From Flagellimonas flava (lineage in GTDB: Bacteria > Bacteroidota > Bacteroidia > Flavobacteriales > Flavobacteriaceae), in the NCBI RefSeq assembly GCF_900129665.1, contig NZ_FQWL01000002.1, positions 434,001 to 498,000 of the forward strand: 64,000 nucleotides of DNA, in the 5' to 3' direction. Positions 36,033 to 45,101 of this stretch are shown in pieces. The notes under the pieces were generated by a model that saw only the letters and a list, made by a program, of their open reading frames with translations, did not search any database and was not told where the DNA came from. How positions within the stretch are numbered: the stretch's first letter is position 1; each line of letters starts with the position of its first letter. A program made the translations under genes and the position numbers.

Positions 36033-36842
36033 TTATTTTAAAACTTCTGTCTTATAGAAATTTGTGTACGCCTCTTCCGCCTCTTGAAGCGAGACGTAAG
36101 GGAGCACGGGTTTGGAAAGATTGGTAATGTGGTTCTTCAACTCCTCCGATATCTCTTCCGAGGCTAAAATAACCGCATCGGAATAATCTACTGCAACTTT
36201 TAACAAATTATTATAGTCGGGAGTGGAAAGTGATGAAACACTCTCAGTTTCAATACCATCAAATGCAATTTTATTAATCATTTCACCATCCAACTGTCCG
36301 TCATATCCTTTGTTGTAGACCGAGGTCACAATTTTGCTATCGGCAAACAAGGGCTCATCGGCATAGTACTTCCTTAGGTAAAGAGGAAGTAAGGAAGCCA
36401 TCCAGCCGTGTACATGGATAATATCAGGGGACCAGTTCAATTTCTTAACGGTTTCCACCACGCCTTTGGCAAAAAAGATGGCCCTTTCGTCATTATCTGG
36501 AAATAGATTTCCTTCGGCATCGGTAAATGTAGCTTTTCGCTTAAAATATTCTTCATTATCTATGAAATAGACCTGAATTCTTTCTCTTGGAATGGAAGCT
36601 ACCTTTATAATCAACGGCATGTCCATGTCATTGATCACAAGATTCATTCCGGACAAACGAATTACCTCATGCAATTGATGCCTTCTTTCATTTATGTTCC
36701 CATATCTGGGCATGAAAATACGAATCTGCCCCCCATTACTGTTGACCATTCTGGGTGCTTCATAAGACATTAAGGAAACTGGATTCTCTGGGAGGTAGGG
36801 TACTAATTCTGAAGATACAAACAATATCTTTTTGCCATTCAT
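36033..36842 (-). CDS. Truncated GT5 starch/glycogen-synthase-like protein
   Basis: The 269-residue protein matches only the N-terminal half of GT5 synthases ([40 protein letters not shown] and [19 protein letters not shown]). The sugar-nucleotide loop KTGGL is missing and the C-terminal Rossmann domain, with the catalytic Glu-containing motif, is absent, so ordinary synthase activity is unlikely. An ATG at 36881 would lengthen it by 13 residues, but a -7 box covers that site and puts transcription start downstream, so the start at 36842 is chosen. It is five bases upstream of the DUF4270 gene, and is divergent from panC. Confidence 0.85.
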   Translation of the reverse strand: MNGKKILFVSSELVPYLPENPVSLMSYEAPRMVNSNGGQIRIFMPRYGNINERRHQLHEVIRLSGMNLVINDMDMPLIIKVASIPRERIQVYFIDNEEYFKRKATFTDAEGNLFPDNDERAIFFAKGVVETVKKLNWSPDIIHVHGWMASLLPLYLRKYYADEPLFADSKIVTSVYNKGYDGQLDGEMINKIAFDGIETESVSSLSTPDYNNLLKVAVDYSDAVILASEEISEELKNHITNLSKPVLPYVSLQEAEEAYTNFYKTEVLK

Positions 36843-36878
36843 AAACACTTTCTTTTGCTTATCCGAAAAACGTAGCTG

Positions 36879-36886
36879 CAAAAGTA
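36879..36886 (-). promoter_or_regulatory. -7 box for the GT5-like and DUF4270 genes
   Basis: The minus strand reads TACTTTTG, an exact TAnnTTTG box. It overlaps an alternative ATG at 36881 and so supports the downstream start at 36842. Confidence 0.55.
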
Positions 36887-36917
36887 CAAAAATTATGCTG
36901 ATTAGTAGTATTTATAG

Positions 36918-36925
36918 TATTTTTG
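36918..36925 (+). promoter_or_regulatory. -7 box for panC
   Basis: TATTTTTG fits TAnnTTTG and ends 19 bases before the chosen panC ATG. It stands back-to-back with the box of the opposite operon. Confidence 0.5.
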
Positions 36926-36944
36926 CACGCTTTTGAACTACGCC

Positions 36945-37793
36945 ATGCCCGTATTTGACACTAAAAAGGAACTTAAATCCTTTCTGCAAAAAGAAAGAAG
37001 CAAAAACCATACCGTTGGTTTGGTCCCTACAATGGGTGCCTTGCACAATGGCCACTTATCATTGGTAAAAGCAGCTTCCAAACAAAGCGATACTATAGTG
37101 GTAAGCATATTTGTGAACCCCACACAATTTGATAAAAAGGATGATCTGGCCAAATATCCCAGAAATTTGGCACAGGATATTCAATTGTTGAAAACGGTCA
37201 ATCCTGAAATAGTGGTGTTCACACCTTCGGTGGAAGAGATCTATGGCGATAACTTGATTTCCGAAAGTTATGGGTTTGATGGATTGGATGCGGTTATGGA
37301 AGGTAAGTTCAGATCCGGGCATTTTGACGGAGTCGGTACCATTGTTGAACTTTTTCTAAAAACTGTCGCTCCCGACAAAGCCTATTTTGGGGAAAAAGAT
37401 TTTCAGCAGCTGCAGATCATCCGCAAAATGGTGGAATTAAAACAACTTTCAACCCAAATTATAGGTTGTCCCATAGAACGTGAACCTCATGGACTGGCCA
37501 TGAGTTCCCGTAATGAACGCCTGTCAAAAGCGACAAGAATGGAGGCCGGTTTCATCTATTCAACCCTCCAAGCTGCCAAATCTAAATTTGGCACGGAAAG
37601 TGCTAAGGATATTAAGGATTGGGTAACCGTCCAATTTGCTCAAAATGAACTGTTGGAGCTAGAGTATTTTGAAATTTCCGAGGAAACCACTTTAGCACCA
37701 ATACAAGAAAAGCAGGCAAACAAAAAATATAGGGCGTTCATAGCCGTTTATGCTGAGGACGTTCGTTTGATAGACAATCTAAGACTGAATTAG
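36945..37793 (+). CDS. panC: Pantothenate synthetase PanC
   Basis: The 282-residue enzyme joins pantoate and beta-alanine with ATP. Visible blocks are VGLVPTMGALHNGHLSLVK (the HIGH-type motif is HNGH), VVSIFVNPTQF, YPRNLAQDIQLL, FRSGHFDGVGTIV and the KMSKS-like MSSRNERLS. I chose ATG 36945 since a TTG at 36933 lies at or next to the predicted transcription start. panD follows after 13 bases, making a compact pantothenate operon. Confidence 0.96.
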   Translation: MPVFDTKKELKSFLQKERSKNHTVGLVPTMGALHNGHLSLVKAASKQSDTIVVSIFVNPTQFDKKDDLAKYPRNLAQDIQLLKTVNPEIVVFTPSVEEIYGDNLISESYGFDGLDAVMEGKFRSGHFDGVGTIVELFLKTVAPDKAYFGEKDFQQLQIIRKMVELKQLSTQIIGCPIEREPHGLAMSSRNERLSKATRMEAGFIYSTLQAAKSKFGTESAKDIKDWVTVQFAQNELLELEYFEISEETTLAPIQEKQANKKYRAFIAVYAEDVRLIDNLRLN

Positions 37794-37806
37794 TTAATTT
37801 TGCACC

Positions 37807-38157
37807 ATGCAAGTTGAAGTAGTAAAATCTAAAATCCACAGGGTAAAAGTCACAGGGGCAGACCTGAACTATATAGGAAGCATTACCATTGATGAAGACC
37901 TTATGGATGCCGCGAACATCATTCGAGGTGAAAAGGTTCAAATCGTGAACAACAATAATGGGGAACGATTGGAAACCTATGCCATTCCCGGACCTAGAGG
38001 TTCCGGAGAGCTAACACTCAATGGAGCGGCTGCCCGCAAAGTTGCGGTGGGCGATGTACTTATTCTTATCACTTACGCTTGGATGAATATTGAAGAGGCA
38101 AAATCCTTTAATCCGGCATTGGTGTTCCCCAATGAGGAAACCAATATGTTAAACTAG
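37807..38157 (+). CDS. panD: Aspartate 1-decarboxylase PanD
   Basis: The 116-residue proenzyme makes beta-alanine for PanC. The self-cleavage site is G24-S25 in [14 protein letters not shown], after which Ser25 becomes the pyruvoyl cofactor. Other family blocks are [18 protein letters not shown] and [15 protein letters not shown]. It lies between panC and the flippase-like gene, whose TTG start is two bases after the panD stop. Confidence 0.97.
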   Translation: MQVEVVKSKIHRVKVTGADLNYIGSITIDEDLMDAANIIRGEKVQIVNNNNGERLETYAIPGPRGSGELTLNGAAARKVAVGDVLILITYAWMNIEEAKSFNPALVFPNEETNMLN

Positions 38158-38159
38158 TT

Positions 38160-39125
38160 TTGGGCTCATCCCTTAAAAAGTTTCTAAAAATTGCCATTCC
38201 CATCCTAATAGGATTGGGGCTGGTATACTATTCCTATACTTCCACCACTCCAGAGGATCGTGCCAGGATTTTTGAGGCCATTAAAAGTGCAAATCCTATC
38301 TGGGTCTTTCTGTCCATTTTTATTGGTATTCTAAGTCATGTTTCCAGAGCTGTACGGTGGAACTACCTTTTGGAGCCTATGGGATATCGTCCAAAATTGA
38401 TCAACAACATCCTCATTATCCTTACTAGCTACTTTGCCAACACCTTGGTGCTTCGCTCTGGGGAAATCCTGAGAGCCACTGCTCTTAACACCTACGAAAA
38501 GGTCCCCTTCGAGAAAGGTTTTGGCACCATCGTTACGGAAAGAATCATAGATGTAATCATGCTATTACTGGTCATAACCGTGGCACTTTTGGTACAAACC
38601 GATGTGATTTTGGGCATACTGGAAGAAAATGGTATCGGACTCGTAGGCTCTTTGGTCTTACTTTTGGCGGGCGTGGTCGGACTCGTTATAGCAATCCGAC
38701 TCATTAAAAAATCGACCTCGAGCCTTGCCCTAAAAATAAAGAAGTTTCTAAACGGGCTTTTGGATGGGGTGATGAGCATTTTTAAAATGAAGCGTCGAGG
38801 GGCTTTTATTTTCCACACCTTTTTTATCTGGGCTTGCTATATTGGGATGTTCTGGGTCATCAAATTTACGGTACCCGAAACAACAGAACTCCCGTTAGGG
38901 GCATTTTTGGTAGCCTTTGTCGCCGGTGCCTTCGCCATGGCCACAACCAATGGTGGCTTGGGCCTTTTCCCTATAGTTGTCACCGCGGCTTTATCCGTAT
39001 ATGGTATAAGTAAAACCTCTGGGGATGCCTATGGATGGATCATGTGGACGGCCCAGACCTTAATGGTGGTCGTATTTGGCACAATATCCTTTATTGTGTT
39101 GCCGTTATTGAATAGAAATCGGTAA
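38160..39125 (+). CDS. Lysylphosphatidylglycerol synthase-type flippase-like membrane protein
   Basis: The 321-residue protein starts at TTG and has about seven to eight membrane segments. It fits the UPF0104/AglD-like family: ISHVSRAVRWNYLLEPMGY-type block near residue 60, then TSYFANTLVLRSGEILRA and GTIVTERIIDVIMLL. Only the membrane domain is present, not the soluble lysyl-transferase part of MprF, so lipid flipping or an unknown transport role is more likely than lysine transfer. It is two bases after panD, placed in the same transcript. Confidence 0.82.
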   Translation: MGSSLKKFLKIAIPILIGLGLVYYSYTSTTPEDRARIFEAIKSANPIWVFLSIFIGILSHVSRAVRWNYLLEPMGYRPKLINNILIILTSYFANTLVLRSGEILRATALNTYEKVPFEKGFGTIVTERIIDVIMLLLVITVALLVQTDVILGILEENGIGLVGSLVLLLAGVVGLVIAIRLIKKSTSSLALKIKKFLNGLLDGVMSIFKMKRRGAFIFHTFFIWACYIGMFWVIKFTVPETTELPLGAFLVAFVAGAFAMATTNGGLGLFPIVVTAALSVYGISKTSGDAYGWIMWTAQTLMVVVFGTISFIVLPLLNRNR

Positions 39126-39149
39126 ACCCCTACCATTAATTCAATTCCC

Positions 39150-40292
39150 ATGAAAAATTGGCTCTTCATTTTGATAGGCCTGCTGTGCTTCAATTTGACC
39201 GCACAGGTAAAAACAGAGATCTTTGAATCCTTTAAGCTTCAAGAGCGCAGAGGAGTTTCCTACTACTTCCCGGAAGACTATTCCGAAGAAAAAAAATATC
39301 CATTATTGGTCGTTCTCGATGCGGAATACCTTTTCGATTTGGTGGTGGCCAACGCCAAGTTCTATAGTGAGCACCAGCGCATGCCGGAAGCCATTATTGT
39401 TGGTATACACCAGTTTGAAAATGACTTGCGATGGGAGGACTGTGATTTTGAACAGACCAATGGCCTTCCCACAGAAAAGGGTGCCAAGTTTTATGAGTTT
39501 TTGGGAACAGAACTGATTCCCTATCTCGAAATCAGTTACAACATCGCCCCATTTAAAATGTTTATCGGTTACGATATCACCGCCAACTTTGGAAACTATT
39601 TTCTGTTCAAGGACCGTTCTTTGTTCAATTCCTATCTGTCCATCTCCCCTGTGCTTGCAACAGAAATGGAGAGCCGGGTACCCTCTAGACTATCCGATTT
39701 GAAACAGGAAATCTTCTATAATGTGGTTTTGGAAAAGGAAAAAACAGAAGACCGTCAACGTATTCTTCAGATGAACAACGCCATAAAATCCATTGATAAG
39801 GAGAGTTTGCATTACTTCTTTGACGAGTACGACAATGCCGATCATGTCTCCATTGCAGCTTATGGAATCAGTAAGGCCTTCGACAATGTTTTTAAAATTT
39901 TTAGGCCCATTAGCCCAAAGGAATACAAAACGGAAATCTTAACTTCTGATGAACCCGTAATCAAATATTTGGAAGATCGTTATGATATGATCGAAAGTTT
40001 GTTGGGCTTCAGAAAACCTGTAGAGCTCAATGATATCATGGCCATATATGCAGCCTGTTTAAAGAAAGATGATTTTGAGTCGTTAAAACCTTTGTCCGAA
40101 ATCTGCAAAAAACAATATCCAGATGCCATGATGGGTTTCTATTTTGAAGGGGAGTATTATGAAGAATTAGGTGAGCCCAAGAAAGCATTCAAAACCTTTG
40201 AAAAGGCATTCCAGATGGAGGAAATCGATTTTTTGACCAAGGACATGGCCCTAGAAAAAATTGATGCCCTTAAAGCGGATTTTGGTTATTAG
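39150..40292 (+). CDS. Secreted esterase-like alpha/beta-hydrolase protein, probably inactive
   Basis: The 380-residue protein has a signal peptide (MKNWLFILIGLLCFNLTAQ) and then an esterase D/Fes-type alpha/beta-hydrolase fold (YPLLVVLDAEYLFDLVV, AIIVGIHQFENDLRWEDCDF). The nucleophile elbow, normally GxSxG, reads G140-Y-D142-I-T144, so the catalytic Ser is replaced by Asp; a candidate His remains in NADHVSIAAY. The last 80 residues look like a TPR pair (YYEELGEPKKAFKTFEKAF). It sits between the flippase-like gene and radA, an order I recall in other flavobacteria. A binding rather than enzymatic role is inferred. Confidence 0.8.
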   Translation: MKNWLFILIGLLCFNLTAQVKTEIFESFKLQERRGVSYYFPEDYSEEKKYPLLVVLDAEYLFDLVVANAKFYSEHQRMPEAIIVGIHQFENDLRWEDCDFEQTNGLPTEKGAKFYEFLGTELIPYLEISYNIAPFKMFIGYDITANFGNYFLFKDRSLFNSYLSISPVLATEMESRVPSRLSDLKQEIFYNVVLEKEKTEDRQRILQMNNAIKSIDKESLHYFFDEYDNADHVSIAAYGISKAFDNVFKIFRPISPKEYKTEILTSDEPVIKYLEDRYDMIESLLGFRKPVELNDIMAIYAACLKKDDFESLKPLSEICKKQYPDAMMGFYFEGEYYEELGEPKKAFKTFEKAFQMEEIDFLTKDMALEKIDALKADFGY

Positions 40293-40385
40293 ATTTCCTA
40301 TTTATTGGCTTTTTGGTTTTGGTTCGAGCTAGATTCTTGGTATTCAATTAATGAAACCATTCTAAAATCCATGCATCATATTCCA

Positions 40386-40393
40386 TATCTTTG
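40386..40393 (+). promoter_or_regulatory. Putative -7 box for radA
   Basis: TATCTTTG, an exact TAnnTTTG box, ends 19 bases before the radA ATG. No TTG lies at the ideal distance upstream. Confidence 0.5.
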
Positions 40394-40412
40394 AGCTCTT
40401 CTTTAGTAACGA

Positions 40413-41774
40413 ATGGCCAAAACCAAGACTGCATTCTTTTGTCAAAACTGTGGCGCACAATACCCCAAATGGGTAGGACAGTGTTCCTCATGTAAACAAT
40501 GGAATACCATTGTGGAGGAAATCGTCCAGAAAGAGGAAAAAAAGAGTTGGAAATCGGATAACTCACCTTCAAAAAGAACTTCAAGGCCCTTAAAACTTTC
40601 CGAAATCACCAACGAAAAGGAAATCCGTTTAGATGCCAAGGATTTGGAGTTTAACCGGGTATTGGGCGGTGGTATTGTCCCAGGCTCTTTGATTCTGCTA
40701 GGAGGAGAACCTGGTATTGGAAAAAGCACCCTCTTGCTTCAAATTGCCCTAAAACTTCAGTATAAAACGCTCTATGTTTCAGGTGAGGAAAGCCAGAAGC
40801 AGATTAAAATGCGTGCAGAGCGCATTCACCCTAATAGCGAGACCTGTTTCATCCTTACGGAAACCAAAACACAGAACATTTTCCAACATATCTCAAGTGT
40901 TGAGCCCGACTTGGTCGTCATTGATTCCATCCAAACCCTGCATACCGACTATATTGAATCTGCCGCTGGAAGCATTTCCCAAATTCGTGAATGTACAGCC
41001 GAGTTGATCAAATTCGCTAAGGAAACCAACACACCAGTGATTTTGGTGGGACATATTACCAAGGACGGAACCATTGCCGGGCCAAAAATCTTGGAGCATA
41101 TGGTAGATACCGTACTGCAATTTGAAGGAGACCGTAACTACGTTTATCGCATTCTTAGATCCTTAAAAAACAGATTTGGCTCCACCGCCGAACTTGGGAT
41201 TTATGAGATGCAGGGCAGCGGATTACGGGAGGTGAACAATCCTTCGGAAGTTTTGATCTCTAAAAACGAGGAAGACCTCAGCGGAACCGCCATTGCTGCA
41301 ACCGTGGAAGGCATGCGGCCCTTGCTCATAGAAATCCAAGCCCTGGTGAGCACCGCGGTCTACGGTACACCGCAACGTTCGGCCACCGGCTTTAATGCTA
41401 AACGTCTGAACATGCTATTGGCAGTGCTTGAAAAAAGAGCTGGATTTAAATTGGCTGCAAAGGATGTTTTCCTGAACATAACAGGTGGGATTTCTGTGGA
41501 CGACCCTGCGATTGACCTTGCCGTATTGGCCGCTATTCTTTCCAGTAATGCGGACATTCCCATTGAAAAAGGGGTGTGTTTCGCTGCCGAAATTGGATTG
41601 GCCGGGGAAGTTCGTCCCGTGCAACGGGTAGACCGTCGTATCCTTGAAGCAGAAAAGCTGGGCTTTAATCGCATCTTCGTTTCCAAGAGCAACAAAATTG
41701 GCTTGAAAAATACAGGGATACAGGTTCAATTGGTCTCCAAAATTGAAGATGTCATCAGCAATCTTTTTGGGTAA
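40413..41774 (+). CDS. radA: DNA repair protein RadA
   Basis: The 453-residue RecA-like helicase assists recombinational repair by extending strand exchange. Parts in order: a four-Cys zinc finger at 10-27 (FCQNCGAQYPKWVGQCSSC), Walker A GGEPGIGKST near residue 95, the RadA-specific KNRFG motif in RSLKNRFGSTAELGIYEM, and a C-terminal Lon-protease-like domain (LAAKDVFLNITGGISVDDPA). Start and length fit the family. Confidence 0.97.
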   Translation: MAKTKTAFFCQNCGAQYPKWVGQCSSCKQWNTIVEEIVQKEEKKSWKSDNSPSKRTSRPLKLSEITNEKEIRLDAKDLEFNRVLGGGIVPGSLILLGGEPGIGKSTLLLQIALKLQYKTLYVSGEESQKQIKMRAERIHPNSETCFILTETKTQNIFQHISSVEPDLVVIDSIQTLHTDYIESAAGSISQIRECTAELIKFAKETNTPVILVGHITKDGTIAGPKILEHMVDTVLQFEGDRNYVYRILRSLKNRFGSTAELGIYEMQGSGLREVNNPSEVLISKNEEDLSGTAIAATVEGMRPLLIEIQALVSTAVYGTPQRSATGFNAKRLNMLLAVLEKRAGFKLAAKDVFLNITGGISVDDPAIDLAVLAAILSSNADIPIEKGVCFAAEIGLAGEVRPVQRVDRRILEAEKLGFNRIFVSKSNKIGLKNTGIQVQLVSKIEDVISNLFG

Positions 41775-41836
41775 CTCAAAAACATACCCTATTGGTTTTC
41801 CAGAATTTATCTTTCTATATTTAGGAAAACCAACTT

Positions 41837-44002
41837 ATGAAACCCTTAAAATATCTACTCCCGGTAATGGCCTTGGTTCTTGGTTCATGCCAAGATGACA
41901 ACCCCAGGGGTTCCGAATCCCAATTCACTACCTGGCAACATTACTTGGGTGATCCAGAACGCACCCATTTCTCCAATCTTGATGAAATTGACACGCTAAA
42001 CGTCAAAAATCTAAAACTTGCATGGACCTATTCCAGTGGAGGTTTACAAGAAGGGCGAACCTCCCAAATCCAAACAAACCCCTTAATCGTTGATGGAATG
42101 CTGCTTGGTGTAAACGCGGCGGTAGAACTCTTTGCGGTTGATGCAGCAACAGGAAGAGAAGTTTGGAAATTTCTGCCCAACGTTAAAGACAATTCAGGAT
42201 TGGGGTTGAGTAGAGGTTTAAGTTATTGGCCTTCCGATGGTGAGCATCCGTCCCGTATCTTTTTCAGCTCTGGCTCTAAGTTGTATGCAGTAAACCCTGA
42301 TGATGGCAAAGCCATTTCCTCATTTGGTATTGGTGGGAGTATCGACCTAAGGGAAGGTTTGGGAAGGGACCCCATGCGACTTTCTGTGGTTTCAAATACA
42401 CCTGGTGCAATTTATAATAACCTCTTGATCCAAGGTACGCGGGTTGGCGAAGGACCTGGTTCCTCTCCCGGTCATATTCGTGCCTACAATGTGGTAACAG
42501 GTGAAATCGCATGGACCTTTCATACCATTCCACAACCTAGTGAGTATGGCTATGACACTTGGCCTAAAGAAGCCTACAAAACAGTTGGCGGAGCCAATAG
42601 TTGGGCCGGAATGGCTATCGATTTAGAAAGAGGAATTGTATATATTCCAACTGGGTCCGCCGCTTTTGACTGGTACGGAGGTGATAGAATCGGCTCCAAC
42701 CTTTTTGCCAATTCCTTGTTGGCCTTGGACGCTGAGACCGGAGAACGATTGTGGCATTTTCAAATGGTGCACCACGATCTATGGGATCGTGACCTACCCG
42801 CTCCTCCCAATCTTCTAGAAGTTCAGAGGGATGGAAAGACCATTCCAGCAGTGGCCCAGATTACCAAAAGCGGACATGTTTTTGTTTTTAATCGACTTAC
42901 GGGCGAACCCCTATTTCCGATAGAGGAAAAAGCATATCCTCCTTCCACCTTGATGGGTGATGAAGCTTTTGCCACACAGCCGCTTCCTACCAAACCAAAA
43001 CCCTTTGCTCGGCAAATTTTAAGGGAAACAGATTTATACGATCCAAACCGAAAGGCCTTTGTGGATGATCTGGTAGACAAAAAAATACAGGAAAATGGTC
43101 CGACCGTCTTGGAAAAATTCAGAACTGTGACCTCCTTGGGGCAGTTTATTCCAATTGACACCACCGGGGTTATGCTCTATCCCGGAGCGGATGGTGGTGC
43201 AGAATGGGGCGGGGCCGCCTTGGACCCAAGGGACGGTGTCCTTTATGTAAACTCCAATGAAATGGCCTGGATTGTAAAAATGAAGGCTATTTCCAACGAT
43301 GGAGAAAATGGCGGAAGTTTGGGCGAGTCACTGGCACAGATTCACTGCGCCCGATGCCACGGTGGAAATCTTCAAGGTCTGGGCGCTATCCCAGAACTTC
43401 AAAATGTAAAAATGCGAATGGACTCAGACTCTGTTGCCTCCGTTATTAAAAATGGAAAAGGAGCAATGCCTGGAATGCCCAACTTGGATGACAATGAGAT
43501 AGCTGCATTATCCGCTTATCTAACCGGATTGGAGAAGGCCAAGGACCACCGAGTAGAAAAAACAGACTTGGATGTCCCCTACGCCGTAGCTGGTTTTGGA
43601 CGCTTTAAAGATAACAGGGGGTTTCCTGTGGTGAAACCTCCATGGGGTACGTTGAATGCACTTGACCTCAACACCGGTGAATACTTATGGCAAGTCCCGT
43701 TGGGCCATGAGGAAAAACTTAACGATCCAAACATCCCTGTTTCCGGAACCGAAAACTATGGTGGTCCCGTAATTACGACGGGAGGAGTTTTGTTTATCGC
43801 AGCTACCAAAGATGAAAAAATCAGAGCTTTTAATATGAAATCAGGAGAGCAGCTATGGGAAGACCAATTGCCTTCTGGTGGTTACGCCACACCGGCGACC
43901 TATCAGGCAGATGGTAAACAATACCTTGTCATTGCCTGCGGAGGTGGTAAAATGGGCACCCCCTCTGGTGATGAATATCGGGCCTATTTTTTAGACGATT
44001 AG
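41837..44002 (+). CDS. PQQ-dependent dehydrogenase with inserted cytochrome c domain
   Basis: The 721-residue lipoprotein (Cys18 in LVLGSC) has an eight-bladed quinoprotein propeller with TW-type repeats such as GREVWKFLPNVKDNSG and GERLWHFQMVHHDLWDRDLP, in the style of membrane glucose/polyol dehydrogenases. A cytochrome c domain interrupts the propeller at about 495-575: heme motif C504-A-R-C507-H508 and a later Met-rich stretch (KGAMPGMPNL) that could give the axial ligand. After it the propeller resumes (PWGTLNALDLNTGEYLWQVP). It would oxidise a sugar or alcohol in the periplasm and pass electrons via heme c. PQQ synthesis genes are not in the window, so the cofactor may come from outside. 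Confidence 0.9.
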   Translation: MKPLKYLLPVMALVLGSCQDDNPRGSESQFTTWQHYLGDPERTHFSNLDEIDTLNVKNLKLAWTYSSGGLQEGRTSQIQTNPLIVDGMLLGVNAAVELFAVDAATGREVWKFLPNVKDNSGLGLSRGLSYWPSDGEHPSRIFFSSGSKLYAVNPDDGKAISSFGIGGSIDLREGLGRDPMRLSVVSNTPGAIYNNLLIQGTRVGEGPGSSPGHIRAYNVVTGEIAWTFHTIPQPSEYGYDTWPKEAYKTVGGANSWAGMAIDLERGIVYIPTGSAAFDWYGGDRIGSNLFANSLLALDAETGERLWHFQMVHHDLWDRDLPAPPNLLEVQRDGKTIPAVAQITKSGHVFVFNRLTGEPLFPIEEKAYPPSTLMGDEAFATQPLPTKPKPFARQILRETDLYDPNRKAFVDDLVDKKIQENGPTVLEKFRTVTSLGQFIPIDTTGVMLYPGADGGAEWGGAALDPRDGVLYVNSNEMAWIVKMKAISNDGENGGSLGESLAQIHCARCHGGNLQGLGAIPELQNVKMRMDSDSVASVIKNGKGAMPGMPNLDDNEIAALSAYLTGLEKAKDHRVEKTDLDVPYAVAGFGRFKDNRGFPVVKPPWGTLNALDLNTGEYLWQVPLGHEEKLNDPNIPVSGTENYGGPVITTGGVLFIAATKDEKIRAFNMKSGEQLWEDQLPSGGYATPATYQADGKQYLVIACGGGKMGTPSGDEYRAYFLDD

Positions 44003-45043
44003 CTAAGGAGCTGGATTAGGAATAGCATTGTGGATCTCCTCAATCCCATCCAAAACCTCACCTGAAAGATCAACATCGATACTTTCAATATTTTCCTTGA
44101 GTTGTTCCATGGTAGTAGCACCAATGATATTGCTCGTCACAAAAGGTCTGGTATTCACAAAGGCCAAAGCCATTTGAGCGAGGCTCAATCCATGGTCCGT
44201 AGCCAATTGCTGGTACCTTCTGGTGGCTTCGGTTGCCGTATCCCCACTATATCTATTGTAATTTGGAAATAGCGTTACCCTTGCCTTTCGAGGTGGGATT
44301 TCGGTAAGGTATTTTCCACTCAAGACCCCAAAGCCTAAAGGCGAGTACGGAAGCAAACCGATGTTCTCCCGTATAGAAATCTCTGAAAGCCCTACTTCAA
44401 AAAGTCGATTGAGCAGATTATAAGGATTCTGAATGGTCAGCATCCGTGGCAAGCTTTGATGGACCTTGCTTTCCTCTAAAAATCGCATGGCCCCCCAGGG
44501 ACTTTCATTAGACAATCCCACATGTCTTATTTTTCCCTCAGCTACTAAATCGCGAAGGGTTTCCAAGACCTGATGAATATTATCATGCCATGCATCAACT
44601 ACATGTGAATTAAATCCACGTTGGCCAAAATAATTTGTGTTCCGCTCCGGCCAATGCAATTGGTATAGATCGATATAATCGGTTTGCAACCGCTGAAGAC
44701 TTCCTTCTACCGCCTTGATCAAGGATTCCTTGCTAAAACCAGTAGTCCTAATGTGTTTTGTGAATTCTGCTCGCCCTGCAATCTTGGTGGCCAATACCAC
44801 CTTATCGCGATTTCCGGTTTTCTTGAACCAATTCCCAATAAATTCTTCGGTCACAGCGTAAAGTTCCTTTTTTGCCGGAACTGGATACAACTCAGCCGTA
44901 TCAAAGAAATTAATGCCCTGGTCCAAAGCGTAATCCATCTGTTCATGTCCTTCCTCCTCAGAGTTCTGACGCCCCCAAGTCATAGTGCCCAAACAGATTT
45001 TACTGACTTTAATGTCGGTATGTGGAAGTCTGGTATATTTCAT
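44003..45043 (-). CDS. Aldo/keto reductase
   Basis: The 346-residue NADPH-dependent reductase resembles the Tas/YajO group. The catalytic set is visible: Asp and Tyr in INFFDTAELYPVP, Lys in VLATKIAG and His in DLYQLHWPER. I chose the start MKYTRLPHTDIKVSKICLG at 45043, as an upstream ATG adds 14 residues not seen in the family. Its stop codon abuts the stop of the convergent PQQ dehydrogenase gene. Physiological substrate unknown. Confidence 0.9.
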   Translation of the reverse strand: MKYTRLPHTDIKVSKICLGTMTWGRQNSEEEGHEQMDYALDQGINFFDTAELYPVPAKKELYAVTEEFIGNWFKKTGNRDKVVLATKIAGRAEFTKHIRTTGFSKESLIKAVEGSLQRLQTDYIDLYQLHWPERNTNYFGQRGFNSHVVDAWHDNIHQVLETLRDLVAEGKIRHVGLSNESPWGAMRFLEESKVHQSLPRMLTIQNPYNLLNRLFEVGLSEISIRENIGLLPYSPLGFGVLSGKYLTEIPPRKARVTLFPNYNRYSGDTATEATRRYQQLATDHGLSLAQMALAFVNTRPFVTSNIIGATTMEQLKENIESIDVDLSGEVLDGIEEIHNAIPNPAP

Positions 45044-45101
45044 AAACAATTTTTGAGACAGCAAAAATAGCGAATCCCAATTCACGATTTTAAAGTGATT
45101 G

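Noticed and set aside
29239..36842. Polysaccharide utilisation locus around the 920-residue TonB receptor
   Set aside because: There is no SusD-like gene, sulfatase or glycoside hydrolase next to it; neighbours are housekeeping genes.
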